Positions 15,401-30,400 of a stretch of 64,000 bases of DNA are shown here, in pieces. The stretch comes from Liolophura sinensis (taxonomy: Eukaryota; Mollusca; Polyplacophora; Chitonida; Chitonidae): the NCBI RefSeq assembly GCF_032854445.1, contig NC_088302.1:54344046-54408045 (forward strand), given 5' to 3'. The notes under the pieces are model-generated. The model did no database searches and was not told where the DNA came from. It saw only the letters and a program-made list of their open reading frames with translations. Both the position numbers and the translations under genes were made by a program. The first letter of the stretch is position 1; the number at the start of each line of letters is the position of its first letter.

Positions 15401-18400
15401 AACTTCACTATGACTGGAATGACTAAAACTAGCATGCTGTCAATATTAACTAAAAGTAAACCTTCTGTTTATCCACTGACATGTATCTGCCATTGTCCCA
15501 AGTGCTTGTGATGATGTACTGACCTGCCCAGCATAGCCCTGTAGGATTGGTCAACCCGGTCTGGCCACAGTAGCTGCCCGGAGAACATGCCTCACATTCA
15601 GAGCTGGTCATCAATCCCTCACGGTCACTGAATGTGCCCACTGGACAGTCAGTGCCCTGAACACTGCCCACTGGGCAGTAGTGACCCGCTGGACAAATAT
15701 TCCCGCTAAGACCGTCAGAGGGAGTGGAATTGTAGGCAGCAGAGATACAGTAGAATCCAGCTGAGCACTGACCAGTAGGCTCAGTGTTACCTGTAAATGG
15801 ACATGTTAAGGTCTGAACAGTAATACCGCATGCTTAACCATTCCACAATGTATGTTTCACAAGAGAATTATTGATTCTTATGGAAGATTGTGGACTTGTC
15901 ACATGGCAATTCAATAATGACTTGTAATTACTGAGTGATTAGAACAGATAAACAAACTGGCTGTAGCTTGCTTTGTAAAAATTTTTAAAAGATGATTTGG
16001 TTATTATTGAATGGGGTTAAGACAATAAGAATACTAAAATAAAGAAATGATAAAATTATTTTGAAATAATCATTAAGTTTTATGAAGCATAATTCATATA
16101 TTAATGTGACTATGTAGAAAAAGAAATCACAAAAGAAGAAAGCAGTAAGCAAAATATACTACTGCCACCTTAATGCAGGGCTGTACAGCAATCTCACCTA
16201 GACCACTGCAGTAATACCCAGGGTCACAAGGAGTACACTGAGTGTGACTCGACAGTCCCGTCCTGTTACTGTATGTGCCCAGGGGACACAGGAACTGGTG
16301 ACCAAACTCTGTCCTCTCTGGGCAGTAGGAACCCTCAGGGCACACTGAGGGCACAGACACCCCACGATAGCTTCGATATCGGCCACTGAAATTCCCAGAC
16401 ACTGTTATGTTGCTGTCGTCCAGAACTTCATAGTCACCTGAATGTAACAGGAAATAAATGAACACTATGCACTATACACACTATACACACTACATGAATG
16501 GAACACAAAGTGAGCTATTGTTCATACAATTTGCAACATTCGCCTGCATGGCAGATGAAAGTACAATTATAGATTTTCTTTATAAACAGTTAAAAAAAAT
16601 TGCCAAAACAATTTTGGCAATCTTACCAAAGGCCAAGCAGTATGCTCCTGCTGGACAGGGATCACAGTCAGACTGCTTCCAGTGGGGCTGATAGGTCCCC
16701 GATGGGCATCCCGTCTCATTCCAGCTCCCCTCTGGGCAGAAGTGTCCAGGGCTACAAGCAGCATCCACCGGTCTCGGGGTGGGACTCCCCTCAGGGCAGA
16801 AGTAGCCAGCGTTGCAGGGTCCGTTGGGTGTTTCTCGGCCGTACTCCTGACAGTACTGACCTCTGGGGTGCATGGCTCACAGTCGCTGACATTCACGTTC
16901 TGTTGTCGATCTGTAGGATGAGTGGGCACAATATACGGCATGTATTAATACATGGTGCACAAATAACATGTAACACCCTTGAACACTTACACGTATAGGG
17001 AAATATGTTATATTGAAACTAAATGTCTGACATATTGGTCTGCTACTGATGTTAATGTAACTTCAAAATGGCACAAAATCAATCGCTCTTAAAATTCATC
17101 TCACAATATTACTGTCATATTGTATATACATGTACATGTATATTCCCATTGCTTAAAGATTACCATAACTGCCAGAGTACCACAGCATGCTCGATAACAC
17201 TTATATGCTGGGGATACTGTATGTTCGTTGTCTTCATTATACTAACACGGAGCTGACTAGTTAGCAAAATTTTAGTCGTAATTTTCGTTTGACCAATTCA
17301 ATAAATAAACAACTGGAGAAAGCTTAATTGCAATAGATGATCAAGCCGAGCCAATTGCATTCACAAGACATAAAAGTGGAATGTAAACACAAGTTTATGC
17401 ACTGAGCATATGCAAAGTGTAAGTGTACAAATGTGGTTGTCAATGTAAGATATCAATATGATTATCATTTATCACTTACCTGAGAAAGTACCTGGTCGGC
17501 AGGCCTGTTCTGTGGGGGGTACCGCTGGGGCAGTAGTGTCCCTTAGAGGCAGGGGATGGGGTCACGAACTACAGCCACTACCATTACAGAAGAATCCCTC
17601 TTGTACAGTCCCCAGATGGCAAAGGTAGACCTGTGAGGGCACAGAACATCCCTGGGGGGGCAAGGGGTGGGGCGATCAGACCCCAGGGGACAGTATGTAC
17701 CTAAAAGATGGAAAGGGTGGAATTTATTCTTAAACCGTATAAAATTAATTGACAAAGGTGTACAAAGAATACCTATAAGAAATATGTCATTCTTTGGAGT
17801 TACTGCATTAAAAATGCTGTATACCATATCTCTTCATAGACAAGTAGTGTAACTCAGAAAAACAATGATTTCATTATGATCTGCTATTCCACCTTTTATT
17901 TTACCATCATCAAATGAAACAAGATATAAAAGACACTAAACAATCTAAAACATCAAAGGGACAGCTGTAATATAACAACAATACACAAGAAATCCATGTG
18001 GCATTGCAAACACCAATCGACCCATGTTTAACTACTGAATATCCACCACTAAGATGACACACAGACGAAGCTACCTTCTGGACATATTCCTCCTGTGTCG
18101 TTGAGGGAGTATATAGGACAGTCCACCTCCACACTGTACCAGCTGGAGGCGTTGACTGCAGCCTGAGGTTTGTCAGAGTAAGCTCCCCCTGAACAATACC
18201 AGCCCTCAGCACAGTAATCCGTAGGTTCAGCCAACCCATCACCTTGGCAGTACTGCCCCGCTGAAATGCACAAATGGGTTTTACTTGATTAGTGATTTTA
18301 ACAGTACTCAAGGCTACTTCACTCAGGTTAAAATGGAGGAATGTGTTCACATGATAAGCAATTTAACCAGTACTCAAGACCATTGCATATAAGGTAAGGC

Positions 18401-21400
18401 AGTTAGGTTTATACAAGGAGAATACCCATATCAGGTATTCAGGTATGTGACAATCATCTTGAGGTGTTTAAGAATGAAAAATAGCCATGACTAATTGAAA
18501 ACAAATCCTTAGTTGGTATATGCACTCCACAAACCAAAAGTAAAGAGAGTTCACCTATGCAAGGGAGGCAACTGAAGGGTGAGCTAGCCCTGGTTCTGTT
18601 GTTGTAAGTTCCTGCAGGACAAGGGTTCTCCCTGGCAAAGCGGGTACCTTGCGGGCAGTATGCACCTGTTTGTAAAGGTCAATAACAAGACATCAAAACT
18701 AGAAAACATAAGTATAAGAATTCAGCAGATGATGTACACAATTTACCTAGAATGATGACAAAAAGGTCATAGCACTAAGGCTAGAGGACCATACTGCTGC
18801 CTCCCTCAGAAAAATGTTCGGGGGAAACTGCTGGAAAACTTAATTACTTGATAGTGTCATACTGGGGTTACTTTAGAATATTTCTATTATATGTTGGAGA
18901 TCAACCATAATGACTTCTTAGACAACAGCTTGAGTCACACACCTCCTCAACCAGCAGACAAACAAAGAATGTAGACAAATTTAGTGGTGCTTTTAAAGCC
19001 CTTCTGTATGTTACTTACAAAGGTAACAAGAGCTTTCACAAATCAGTCCATATGTAAAGCCATGTACCAGCTTACCTCTTGGGCATTCAGCACCCAGATA
19101 AGTTGTTGAGTTAGCCAGGCAGTAGTAGCCTGCTTCACATGAAGTGCATACTGATTGGCCAGTCAGGTCTGCGTATGTCCCAGCTGGACATCCGATTGGC
19201 TCAGGGGAACCCTCTGGACAGAAGTGACCAATGGGACACTCTCCTGTCATAGGAGAAAGATATTTTAGTAGTCATAAACTTTTGGCAAAAATTATTAAGT
19301 ACTATACAATGTAAACCATACTTTATATGTAGTTCAATGTCCCTTAAACAGGTTCACAATCGCAGGAGTACTGAATATTGTTGAATAGACCTCAACATTG
19401 AATTGGCAATAAGGTGGTTCCAGTAAAGGCACTGGTTTACAACAGGTTCAAAATTAAATGTCAACCATCAGCTGTAACCTTAAAAACTCCTTTCCACAAT
19501 ATCGATGTTTGCTTTGGCAATCTCAACCATATCCCATACATGTCCAATCTTACCTCCAAATCCAGTATTGTTGTTGTTAGGTGTCGCAGTATTAACTCCG
19601 ATCTGGCAGTAGTAGCCTGGGGCACAAGCCCCAGACACATTGTACAGTCCTGGGGTGTCGCAGTAAAAACCCCCATCACACTGTGTGCACTCAGATGCTG
19701 ACAGCAGCATCTCAACCGGGCCATACGTCCCCGCCGGGCAGACCTGCATGTTGAAGCCCGTCACACCTGGACAGAAGCGCCCCTTGGGACACGGATCAAC
19801 CCGATCTTTGTTAACACAGTAATACCTGGCTGGGCAGGGATCACAGGCGCTGGCCTGAGTGTGGTTCATGTAGTAACCTGAAACAATCATCTTTCAGTTA
19901 TTAGCACATCTGAAATCAATAAATCACCCACCAATCAACTCACCCACTCAAATCCACATAAATAGGACATTTGTTTTCGTTTGCATCCTTAAGCTAAATA
20001 ATATAAATTATTTAATTCACATGTCATGTGATTAACAAAGCTATGACTAAAGGTGTCAAGTGTACAATCTGAAGTGGTACCTTAGGTCGTAACACTCACC
20101 GTCAGCACAGGGTAGGGGTAGCGTTGTTCCTGTGGGGCAGTATGTGCCCGCTGGACAGACATTCCCAGTGATGTCGTCTGTTGGGGAGCTGCTATTAGAA
20201 CCAGTCTCACAGTAGAACCCAGGATCACAGTCATCTGAACAAAAGCATCAAATGTGTTATTATGCTCTGTTATAAGAACCTATATGCAGCAAAGTATCAA
20301 CATATAAAGAAATATGGTAACTTCCAAATAAAAGATATGATGTATTCTAAGACCACATTTCTGGATACTACAGATTGGTACACAGTATTTCTTAACACAT
20401 CATTCACTGATCTACCCACACTAAATTACTGACTTTGAGTGTACACAAATAAAGATTTGGAAATGCTTTTGATGTTGATAACACTGTAAGCCTATTAATA
20501 TTGCCTTTTACTTTGTGTGCTGAGATGTCACCTATAGATATGTGACATGGAAAATGCATGTTAACCTCACACCCCTGACACAATATATAGTTTACCCGTA
20601 TAGTTTGCCAGTCCTTCTCTCACACAGTACTTCCCTCCAGGGCAGGGCAGACAGTCCAGTTGAGAGCGTCTCCCGAAGTCTGGCAGGTAAGTGCCCGCAG
20701 GACAGGGCTCTGGGGTGCCCGTACCCTCTGGGCAGTAGTGTCCACTAGGGCAGACATCTCCATACAATTGGCCGACTGGACTCTGGTCAACAGCTCCCAG
20801 AGTACAGAAATAGCCTGCCGAGCAGTTCCCAGCCGGGGAAGTCAGACCTGAAGCAAATTCGATAAATGCATTAAAATACTTCATCATTTCATGTGCACGT
20901 AAAATACAAAATGTTTCCATACCACTAATGCATATGAACACATAGAAAGTCTGCCACAATGGAAATAAAAGTAAAATGCTATGAGCTCTCTGACCAGTGT
21001 TCATGTCACAAGGAACAAAGCTAGTGTTAAGTTGATTTCTCACTCTCTGACATAACACAAAACTAACCCAAACAGCACACCAAAGAGAGTTTCGATTAAA
21101 TCCTCCATCATATGTGTGATAAGAACTGAACAATATTTATTTATTCAATTTGATATTATGTGCCACAGCTGAGAATAGTCCACAGACATGAAAGAGAATA
21201 TATAAGGTGGAAATATGAGGGTTAAAAATAATTTGAAAAAAGGAATATCCTCAACCATGTGCCTGACAACCCAAACATTAAAGCCCTAGCAACACAATCA
21301 AGCAGCTGTCTTAGACTCAACCTTACCTTGTGGTAGTATCCCTGAATTTAGATTTGAACATAAATGTTAATATTACAATTTTGTTATGAAAGATTAATAC

Positions 21401-24400
21401 AAGTTTAGCACAATAAACTGCTCAAAAGTGAGGGCTAAGTGTGACTTAAAACTAGGACAGATCTGTGATCCTAAGGCTTGGCCTTACTAGAGCAATAAAC
21501 TGCTCAGAGGTTAAGGTTAAGTGTGACTTAAAACTAGGACAGATCTGTGATCCTAAGGCTTGGCCTTACTAGAGCAATAAACTGCTCAGAGGTTAAGGTT
21601 AAGTGTACTTAAAACTAGGACAGATCTGTGATCCTAAGGATTTGCCTTAATGGCGAAATAAACTGCTCAGAGGTTCAGGTTAAGTGTGACTTAAAACTAG
21701 GACAGATCTGTGATCCTATGGCTTGGCCTTACTAGCGCAATAAACTGCTCAGAGGTTCAGGTTAAGTGTGACTTAAAACTAGGACAGATCTGTGATCCTA
21801 AGGATTTGCCTTAATGGCGAAATGAACTGCTCAGAGGTTAAGTTTAAGTGTGACTTAAAACTAGGACAGATCTGTGATCCTAAGGCTTGGCGTTACTGGC
21901 GAAATAAACTGCTCAGAGGTTCAGGTTAAGTGTGACTTAAAACTAGGACAGATCTGTGATCCTAAGGCTTGGCCTTACTAGCGCAATACACTGCTCAGAG
22001 GTTAAGGTTAAGTGTGACTTAAAACTGGGACAGATCTGTGATCCTAAGGCTTGGCCTTACTGGCGAAATAAACTTCTCAGAGGTTAAGGGTAAGTGTGAG
22101 TTAAACTGGGACAGATCTGTGATCCTAAGGCTTGGCCTTACTAGCACAATAAACTGCTCAGAGGTTAAGGTTAAGTGTGACTTAAAGCTAGGACAGATCT
22201 GTGATCCAAACATGCCTAAAGCTTCACCATACAGATCAGGGTTCAAAAGTCTGCAGCAAGAAAAACGACACAGTACACTGTAGACATATGGATATTTTCT
22301 AGAAGCGAAGACCAACCATCTACATCACAGTATTGGCCGGGAGAACAGAGCTGACACTCGCTGACATTGTGCAGGCCTGTTTCTGGGCTAAACGTCCCCT
22401 CTGGACACTTGATTCCTTGGCCTGAGCCTACTGGACAATAGTGTCCTGGTGGGCAGATGTATCCGGTGGTGCCATCTACTGGACTCGAGCTATTCGCCTC
22501 ACTACCACAAACATAGCCAGCTGCACATTCTCCCGTTGGCTCTGTCAATCCTGCAATATCCATGCATTAACATTAGTACATGCTATTAATACAAAGAGGT
22601 TCCAAAATTCAACACTAGTCTTAAGCTTGATCTTTGTGAAGTGTAAAGGTTTCAGTTTTCTTATGGTTCACAGACTTTCCTCCTGAATCAGGGTGCACAC
22701 TGATTACTGCTAAAAATACCTTACTACAGACAAACAGGACTGCTGGCTCCTCCCCACAGGACAGCACAAAACCTTTACCTTTATCTTTTTGTGTATTAGA
22801 TAGTGAGATTATGGTTCACAAATTAAAACAGTGTGAGCGACACTAACAATGAGAGGTAGATGTACCTGTACATCGTGGCATCACGGTGCTGGCAAAGCTA
22901 TTGGTACCATTAACCCATTACTGTAACCATTAAATAAGTTTAATAGTAAACTATTAAATAAGTTTAACTATATTATGTTTTGTAATGTATGAATTTGTTG
23001 TATGGCTCACAATTATTACCGAAAACATCCGAAATTTAACCACACTTAAAACCACACTTGATGCAGGACAGAACAAAAGTACAGCTGATATGCACAATAT
23101 TCCTGTGTGCAAAAAAAAATAATAATAATGCAAAGTGTCTATTTTGTTTCTGAACAACCTAATGTACAGAATCCTACCTGGCACTGCACAGTAGAATCCT
23201 GGGGTGCACGGCTCACACTGACTGGCTGTCTGTATGTTTGTCTGATTACTGAAAGTCCCATGGGGACAAGGATAGCTGTGTTTAGGGCCAGTCCCAGGAG
23301 GACAGTAGTACCCAGCAGGGCAGTCCTCAGGGGTCACCACTCCATGGCTGGGCACTCCGAAATATGAGGCTGCCTCTACCGGGTCACAGTAGCTACAAGA
23401 AACAGAGCACAATTAGTGCTGAACACACCTGGTATCCTAATTATTATGAAGGAATCAGATAACATACAGGACTCTACGGGGTCTCAATGTCACAAACAGA
23501 GCACAATTAGTGCTGAACACACCTGGTATCATAATTACTATGAAGGAATCAGATAACATACAGGACTCTACGGGGTCTCAATGTCACAAACAGAGCACAA
23601 TTAGTGCTGAACACACCTGGTATCATAATTACTATGAAGGAATCAGATAACATACAGGACTCTACGGGGTCTCAATGTCACAAACAGAGCACAATTAGTG
23701 CTGAACACACCTGGTATCATAATTACTATGAAGGAATCAGATAACATACAGGACTCTATGGGGTCTCAATGTCACAAACAGAGCACAATTAGTGCTGAAC
23801 ACACCTGGTATCGTAATTACTAATCAGATAGGAATCAGATAACATACAGGACTCTACGGGGTCTCAATGTCACACACAGAACACAATCAGTGCTGAACAC
23901 ACCTGGTATCGTAATTACTATGAAGGAATCAGATAACATACAGGACTCTACGGGGTCTCAATGTCACACACAGAACACAATCAGTGCTGAACACACCTGG
24001 TATCATAATTACTATGAAGGAATCAGATAACATACAGGACTCTACGGGGTCTCAATGTCACAAACAGAACACAATCAGTGCTGAACAAGGCTGATATCTT
24101 AAGTACAGTATATCAACTGTATTTTTATGGAAATTTTTAAAAACTGAAGTACAAACTACAGGAAAGATGAATGATTAGTTGTGAGAAAACACACAAACTT
24201 CACTTGATTTATTTATTTATTTATTTCATTGGTGGTTTACGCCGTACTCAAGAATAGTTCACTTATACGATGGGGGACAGCATTCTGGTGGGAGGAAACC
24301 GGGCACAGCCCGGGGAAAAGCCATGACCATCCACATCCCACATACGGCCAGAGAGGAAGCCAGCATGAGCTGGACTTGAACTCACACCGACCACATTGGT

Positions 24401-27400
24401 GAGAGGCTCCTGTGTCATCATGCTGCGCTAGCGCTCTAGCCAACTGAGCCCCCAAATTTCACTTGAGTTTTCACCAGCTTTAATAACAGAGCAGAGTTAT
24501 TAGTTGCTGAAAAAATTCAAGAAATCATAGGTGATTTACTGTACACTGTTTTCCACTAAAAATGGTAACTTTATAAACACCACCTTTGTCAAAGCTTCAA
24601 TGGTAGCTTCATGAAAACAAGTCAGGGGTATCTTCCAACATGAAGGCAAACCGAAATTTCATGTAGCATCAAAAAATGACCCACACTGGAAAGTCCCCTA
24701 ACTAAACCTCTGCATCACTCCATTCCCTAGTCATCTGCACAGATGTTACACAAATTCAAAATGTCACAATTATCATTTACTAGGTGCTTTACGTCTTAAG
24801 ATGTTCAGTTGATCTCACCTGCCTGCTGGGCAGTTCTTACAGCTACTCTGCCTCTCCTCGTCCTGGTACTCTCCTGCGGGGCAGGGCTCTGGCTGAGGGG
24901 CAGCCCCTGGGCAGAAGTGACCCACACTACAGTTATACTCATTTGGGCTGTCTGTAGTCTGACCTGCAGGGCAGTAGTACCCAGGTGAGCAAGGCCCTGT
25001 GTAGTTAATGTTAGCGGGCCCAGCACAGTAGTAGCCTGGGGTACACGGTGCACAGTCCGTCAGGTTGGTGTTACCAGAACTGGCTGACATGGTCCCAGCA
25101 GGGCATGGGATTGGGGAGTGTGACCCTGCCTCACAGTAGTACCCCATGGGACACACCCCTTCTGGGGGGTCAGGACGTGAGGAGCTCCCGTTACAGTAAA
25201 ACCCTGCATCACAGATTCCTTCAGGGGCAGATAATCCATACTGCATACAGTACTGGCCTAGTGTGCATGGTATTGGATAGTGTGCCCCACTGGGGCAGTA
25301 TGTTCCGGGCCAGCACTGCCCACCTGTGTAGTTAACCAGAGGACAGGTACATTCTGAGAGGTCTGTAGCATTCCCTGCAGTGTGGGGCTGGGCCATGTAA
25401 GACCCTCCAGTACAGTACCATCCTGCAGTACAGTCATCTGTTGGCTCATACAGGCCGTCAGCTACAACAAACAGTTCAACAAGGTCAGCTTAAAACATTT
25501 GTAAATTCATACAGTGTAAATCTACATGAATGAAGTCTTTATGAAGATTTCCATGTGACATCTGTTTAGAATGTCCAAAATGGCTGGGTATTATTTTTTA
25601 TGTTTTCCTCTTCATAAATTATGCATACACATTTTGATCACACACACTAGAATCATGAGATTAAACAGGCATTCTCTGTTTTACATACAAAGCGTTAAAC
25701 TGGCCACTGCAGACAGGCTTCTGATCTCAGACTTGAATCAAATTCTTGCTAATTTGTCCATGACTCATTATAAGCCAGGTTAGGAAAAGGGCAATGGTTT
25801 ACTCTAGGCACTGCCCTCCACCCATAAACCTGACCACCATCATACATTAAGCTGAATTAGCCTTTGGAATAGTGCTGAATACTAATCAAATACAAGTGAC
25901 AAAATCAGATACAATACTTTCCATTAAAGTGTCAAATGTACTTTCGGGTCTCCTTCCATAAATTTAGTGGTTTCCACGTTTTAACTCTTTTGGTTCTTTC
26001 CATCTGGTTTTAAACATGTCCAATCATTTTTGTTTCATTTTTGATGTTTTCATCACCCTATCAAAAGCTATTCAACTCATGTTTTCAGCTTGTTCTCACC
26101 CACCATATGGCTGAAATTCCGCCGATGTGGCGTTAAACCATAATAATTCACTCATTCATTCTTCCATGAATAGATTACTTATTTACACCAATGTAAGTCA
26201 TCTTCATCATCTCTTCACACACGACCTCTACAGTTATCTTACCTTCACAATACTGTCCCGGAGTGCATGTTAAGCAGTCACTGAAGTCATCACTGCCATT
26301 GACAGGGTTGAAGGAGCCCTTGGGGCAGGGGTACTGGTGTGGGGAGCTGGTGCCCTCTGGGCAGTAGTAGCCCCTGGGGCACACCTGGCTGGTGTAATCA
26401 GTGGATGTCTGTACACAGTAGTACCCAGGCGGACAGTTAGTGCATGATGATTGGCCAGGGCTGTCACTAGAATATCACAAAGTTGGAAATTCATGTAAAA
26501 CTGATGAAAATTTACAGAAGTATCAAGCAGAAAATAAACTAAACATCTTACAGGTACATGTACCTGTGCCCGCTTGTAACGAAGCCTTCTTAACGATACC
26601 AGCACGCAACTACCAAGGTAACCAGCAAAGTACATTACGTTGCCAGGGCTGTTACATGCTCATAATGTTAAGTGGGGCTTCACACAAGTGGGCCCAGAAT
26701 ACTGAACACTTCATAAAAAGTTTTATAAATGAAACCTAAATGTAAGGTAAATAATATTATGTTGTGTTTGGCTACACTCTGAAAATTTTGTACATTTACA
26801 TTTAAGGATATCCACATTTATTCACCTGTAGGAGCCTGGTAGGCAGGGTATGGGGTCAATTGTACCTTCTGGACAGTAATGACCCACTGGGCACTCCCCT
26901 CCACTCCCAGAGTGGGCTCCAGTTGGGGTAGCAGTGTCAACTCCTGCAAACAACAAAACAAACAACACCTTCAGCAGCCTTCTAGCATTCCAATATCGCA
27001 CCACTACGACACCTTCAGCAGGCCTCCAGCATTCCACTATCCCACAACTACCACACCTTCAGCAGGCTTCTAGCATTCCTCTACTATTCACTTAACTGGC
27101 ATCTGCTCGTGGTTAAGAGGTATTGTTGTATATCTAAGTGTTACTTTCATTCCAAAACACAAAACAAAAACATACATTACCACTTCTGCACAAATTACAC
27201 AAAGTAATGTCACTGAAATGTTCATACCTTGAAAGAGAGAGAGAGAGACAATTATCTCACCTGACTGACAGTAATAGCCAGCTGAGCAGTTTCCTGTGAC
27301 TTCATGCAGCCCTGCCGTCTGACAGTATTTCCCACCGTCACACTGTGTACATTGGCTGACATCATACATGCCGTAGTTGGGGTTAAAGGTACCGGCTGGG

Positions 27401-30400
27401 CATAGCTGTAAGTCTGCTCCAGTCTTAGCAGGGCAGTAGTACCCTGGAAGGCAGGAGTCAGCTCTGTCCCTGTTCACACAGTAATATCCCTCTGGACAGT
27501 CATAGCACTGGGATGCACCTGTGTGGTTAGTGTAGGTGCTGTTGGGGCAGAAGAAGTGCTGAGGAGATCCTACTGGGCAGTATGATCCAGCAGGGCATAT
27601 ATCCCCAGTCACCCCATCATACGGCGCAGGGGAGCTGGCCCCACCAGTGCAGTAGAACCCTTCATAGCAGCTTCCAGACACAGTGTCGCCCCCAGTGGTG
27701 TTACAGAACATTCCAGGGTCGCACATCAGACAGGCAGTAACATTGGTCATTCTGACATAAGGTTGGTAAAACCCTGTAAGACACGCTACGGGCTGATGGC
27801 TGCCTTCTGGGCAGTAATGACCCACAGGGCATTCGTCTCCATAGCCCTTCCCCACAGGTGCCGCCTCCTCTGATCCGTTACTACAGTAGTATCCCGGTAG
27901 ACACAGGCCACTCGTGTTAGTAAGGCCTGACACGTCACAATACTCTCCAGGTGGGCATATGGCACAATCTTCCAATGCCGGTAGCCTTTGCCTGTCCCCA
28001 AATGTGCCCTTTGGACAGGGTGTTGGGGTAACTGACCCCTCTAGACAATAGGTACCCTGAGGGCAAGGGCCCCCGTTTGCTGAGGCAGAGGGTGCAGGAG
28101 AGGACATTCCTATGACACAGTAGTATCCAGGCTGACAATGACCAGTTGGGGAGGTTATGTTCTCTGACTCACAGAAATAACCTGGTGTGCACGGGCGACA
28201 CTGTGACAAACTCTCCAAACCTGTATTATTGCTAAAAGTTCCCACTGGACAGGGGTTTTCTCTGTCTGTCCTGGTTCCATTGGGGCAGTAAAACCCTGCG
28301 GGGCAGTCCTTCGGTGTGACAACCCCGTGGGATGGGGCACTGACCCCGCTCTGGGCCTCAGTCATAGCTTCTGTCAGGTCACAGTACAGTCCTGCAGGAC
28401 AGGTGGGGCAGATTCCCTGTCCAGGTAAGGGCTGATAGGAGCCTGAGGCACAGGGCGTCTGCTGGGCACTGCCCTGTGGGCAACTGTGTCCTGCCAGGCA
28501 CCTGTTCCCTGGGGGCTGAGGTACTGTCATCCCAGAGGGGCAGAACCACCCCTCATCACATAGGCCATCAGGCAATTCACGACCAGTTCCCGAGCAGTAC
28601 ATGCCTGCTGTACATGGCAGACAATTACTGGCATTGTGGTTACCATAACGGTCACTGAACTCTCCTTCACCACAGGGTGTCGGGTAGGGGCTGGCAGCTG
28701 GGCAATAGTGGCCCTTAGGACAAACATCACCGGTTGTATCATTGACAGGATTCGGCAGAATGGCACTCCCACTGCAGTAATATCCAGGTAAGCATTCTCC
28801 TGACACACCAGGTAGTTTGTCGGTCTGGCAGTAGTATCCTGGGGTACAGGGTTGAGGGGCTGTGGATCCCTGGGGACAGAACGTTCCTGCCGTACAGAAT
28901 CCTCCAGTCATCTGTGACGGGCAGTCACATTGATCCCCTGTGTCATTGCCCACAGACGTGGGCTTGTCTAACCATGCCCCCAGGGTGCAGTACCAGCCTG
29001 GTGCACATAGCCCCACAGGCTCTGTCAGCCCAGGCTCTGGGCAGTACGATCCTGGGGTGCACAGCTGACAAGCTTCAGGCCCTGCTCTACTGCTTACATT
29101 GTTGAAAGTACCATTAGGACATGGGTACTGCTCTGCAAACTCTGTCCTCAGAGGACAGAAGTGACCTGTGGATATAAGTACACAATGATTGGCAGTGAAT
29201 TCAAAACATAAACACATTACATCTGCATTTATCAATACACATGCATGTATAACGACTGGCAGACCTGCTATTCACATGTTGGGGCATAGCCCTGATACTA
29301 GCTGTAGTTAACAAACTGTTTGGGAAAAAGAATATTCAATCATATCATCCCTGTTAGATTTATACATTTCCCATACGAAGTGTATACATGTACATTTACC
29401 TGGCAAACCACCCAGCATGCAAGAGATACTCTGAACATGCAACCTTAAGGTTCAAATGTCTAGTCTTTAATGAGGTACATTTACATTGGTGCCCTCTGAT
29501 GTTTACTGTTTATTATGTATGTGTTTATACTGTGACAACCTGTCGTAACTCCACACGGGTGAGTTGAGAAATGCAAGTAGGCTCATCACTATCTTGAGGT
29601 TCTATTGGTCTTTTCACTCACCTGTTGGACAGTCTGTTATATTGCTGCTGCCTGTGGTACAGTAATAGCCTGGTGGGCAGTCTGTACAGTTAGCCTGTGC
29701 CTCCTGAGGGTTGTACGTACCAGCCAGACAGGGTTCAGGTGAGATGGACCCAGCCTGGCAGAAGGTCCCTGAAGGACAGGGGCCACCAGTCACCATAGTC
29801 AGGGCTGGGCTGGAGCTGTTAGAACCCCCAGCACAGTAGTACCCTTCACGACACAAGCCCACTGGGTACCAGAGACCAGGGATATCACAGTAGTGGCCAG
29901 CCAGGCATTCCTGGCACTCAGCATCTGATGTGAGGCCTGTCACATTACTAAAGAAACCAGGTTGGCAGGGAAAAGGATCCTGGGTCTGCTGGGGACAGTA
30001 GTGACCCTCAGGACATGGGCCAGCATCTCCCAGGGTCAGCCCAGATGGTCTTTGTGCATCAGAGCCACTTCTACAAAAGAACCCTGCATCACATGGTCCT
30101 GTCTCTGACGTTGCATTGGGTTGGTCACAGTAAAATCCTCCGGTACATGACGTACACTGTGTAATGTTGTACAGCCCAGTGGCGGAGCTGAAAGTACCGG
30201 CTGGGCATGCGCTCCAAACATGCCCAGTACCTTCTGGGCAGTAGAATCCGACAGGGCAGGCTTGAGGGTTAGATCCCTGTGTACAGTAGTAGCCTGGGGT
30301 ACAGATCAAGCATACATCATTGAGGCGCGTATCAGTGTAGGTTCCTGGCTCACATGGAATAGGGTTGGCAGTGCCCTCTGGGCAGAAGTGTCCCACTGGA

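Noticed and set aside
7662-24085. Tandem arrays (24, 68, 82 and 94 bp) considered as CRISPR-like
   Set aside because: Units are head-to-tail without unique spacers and lie in introns of an animal gene.
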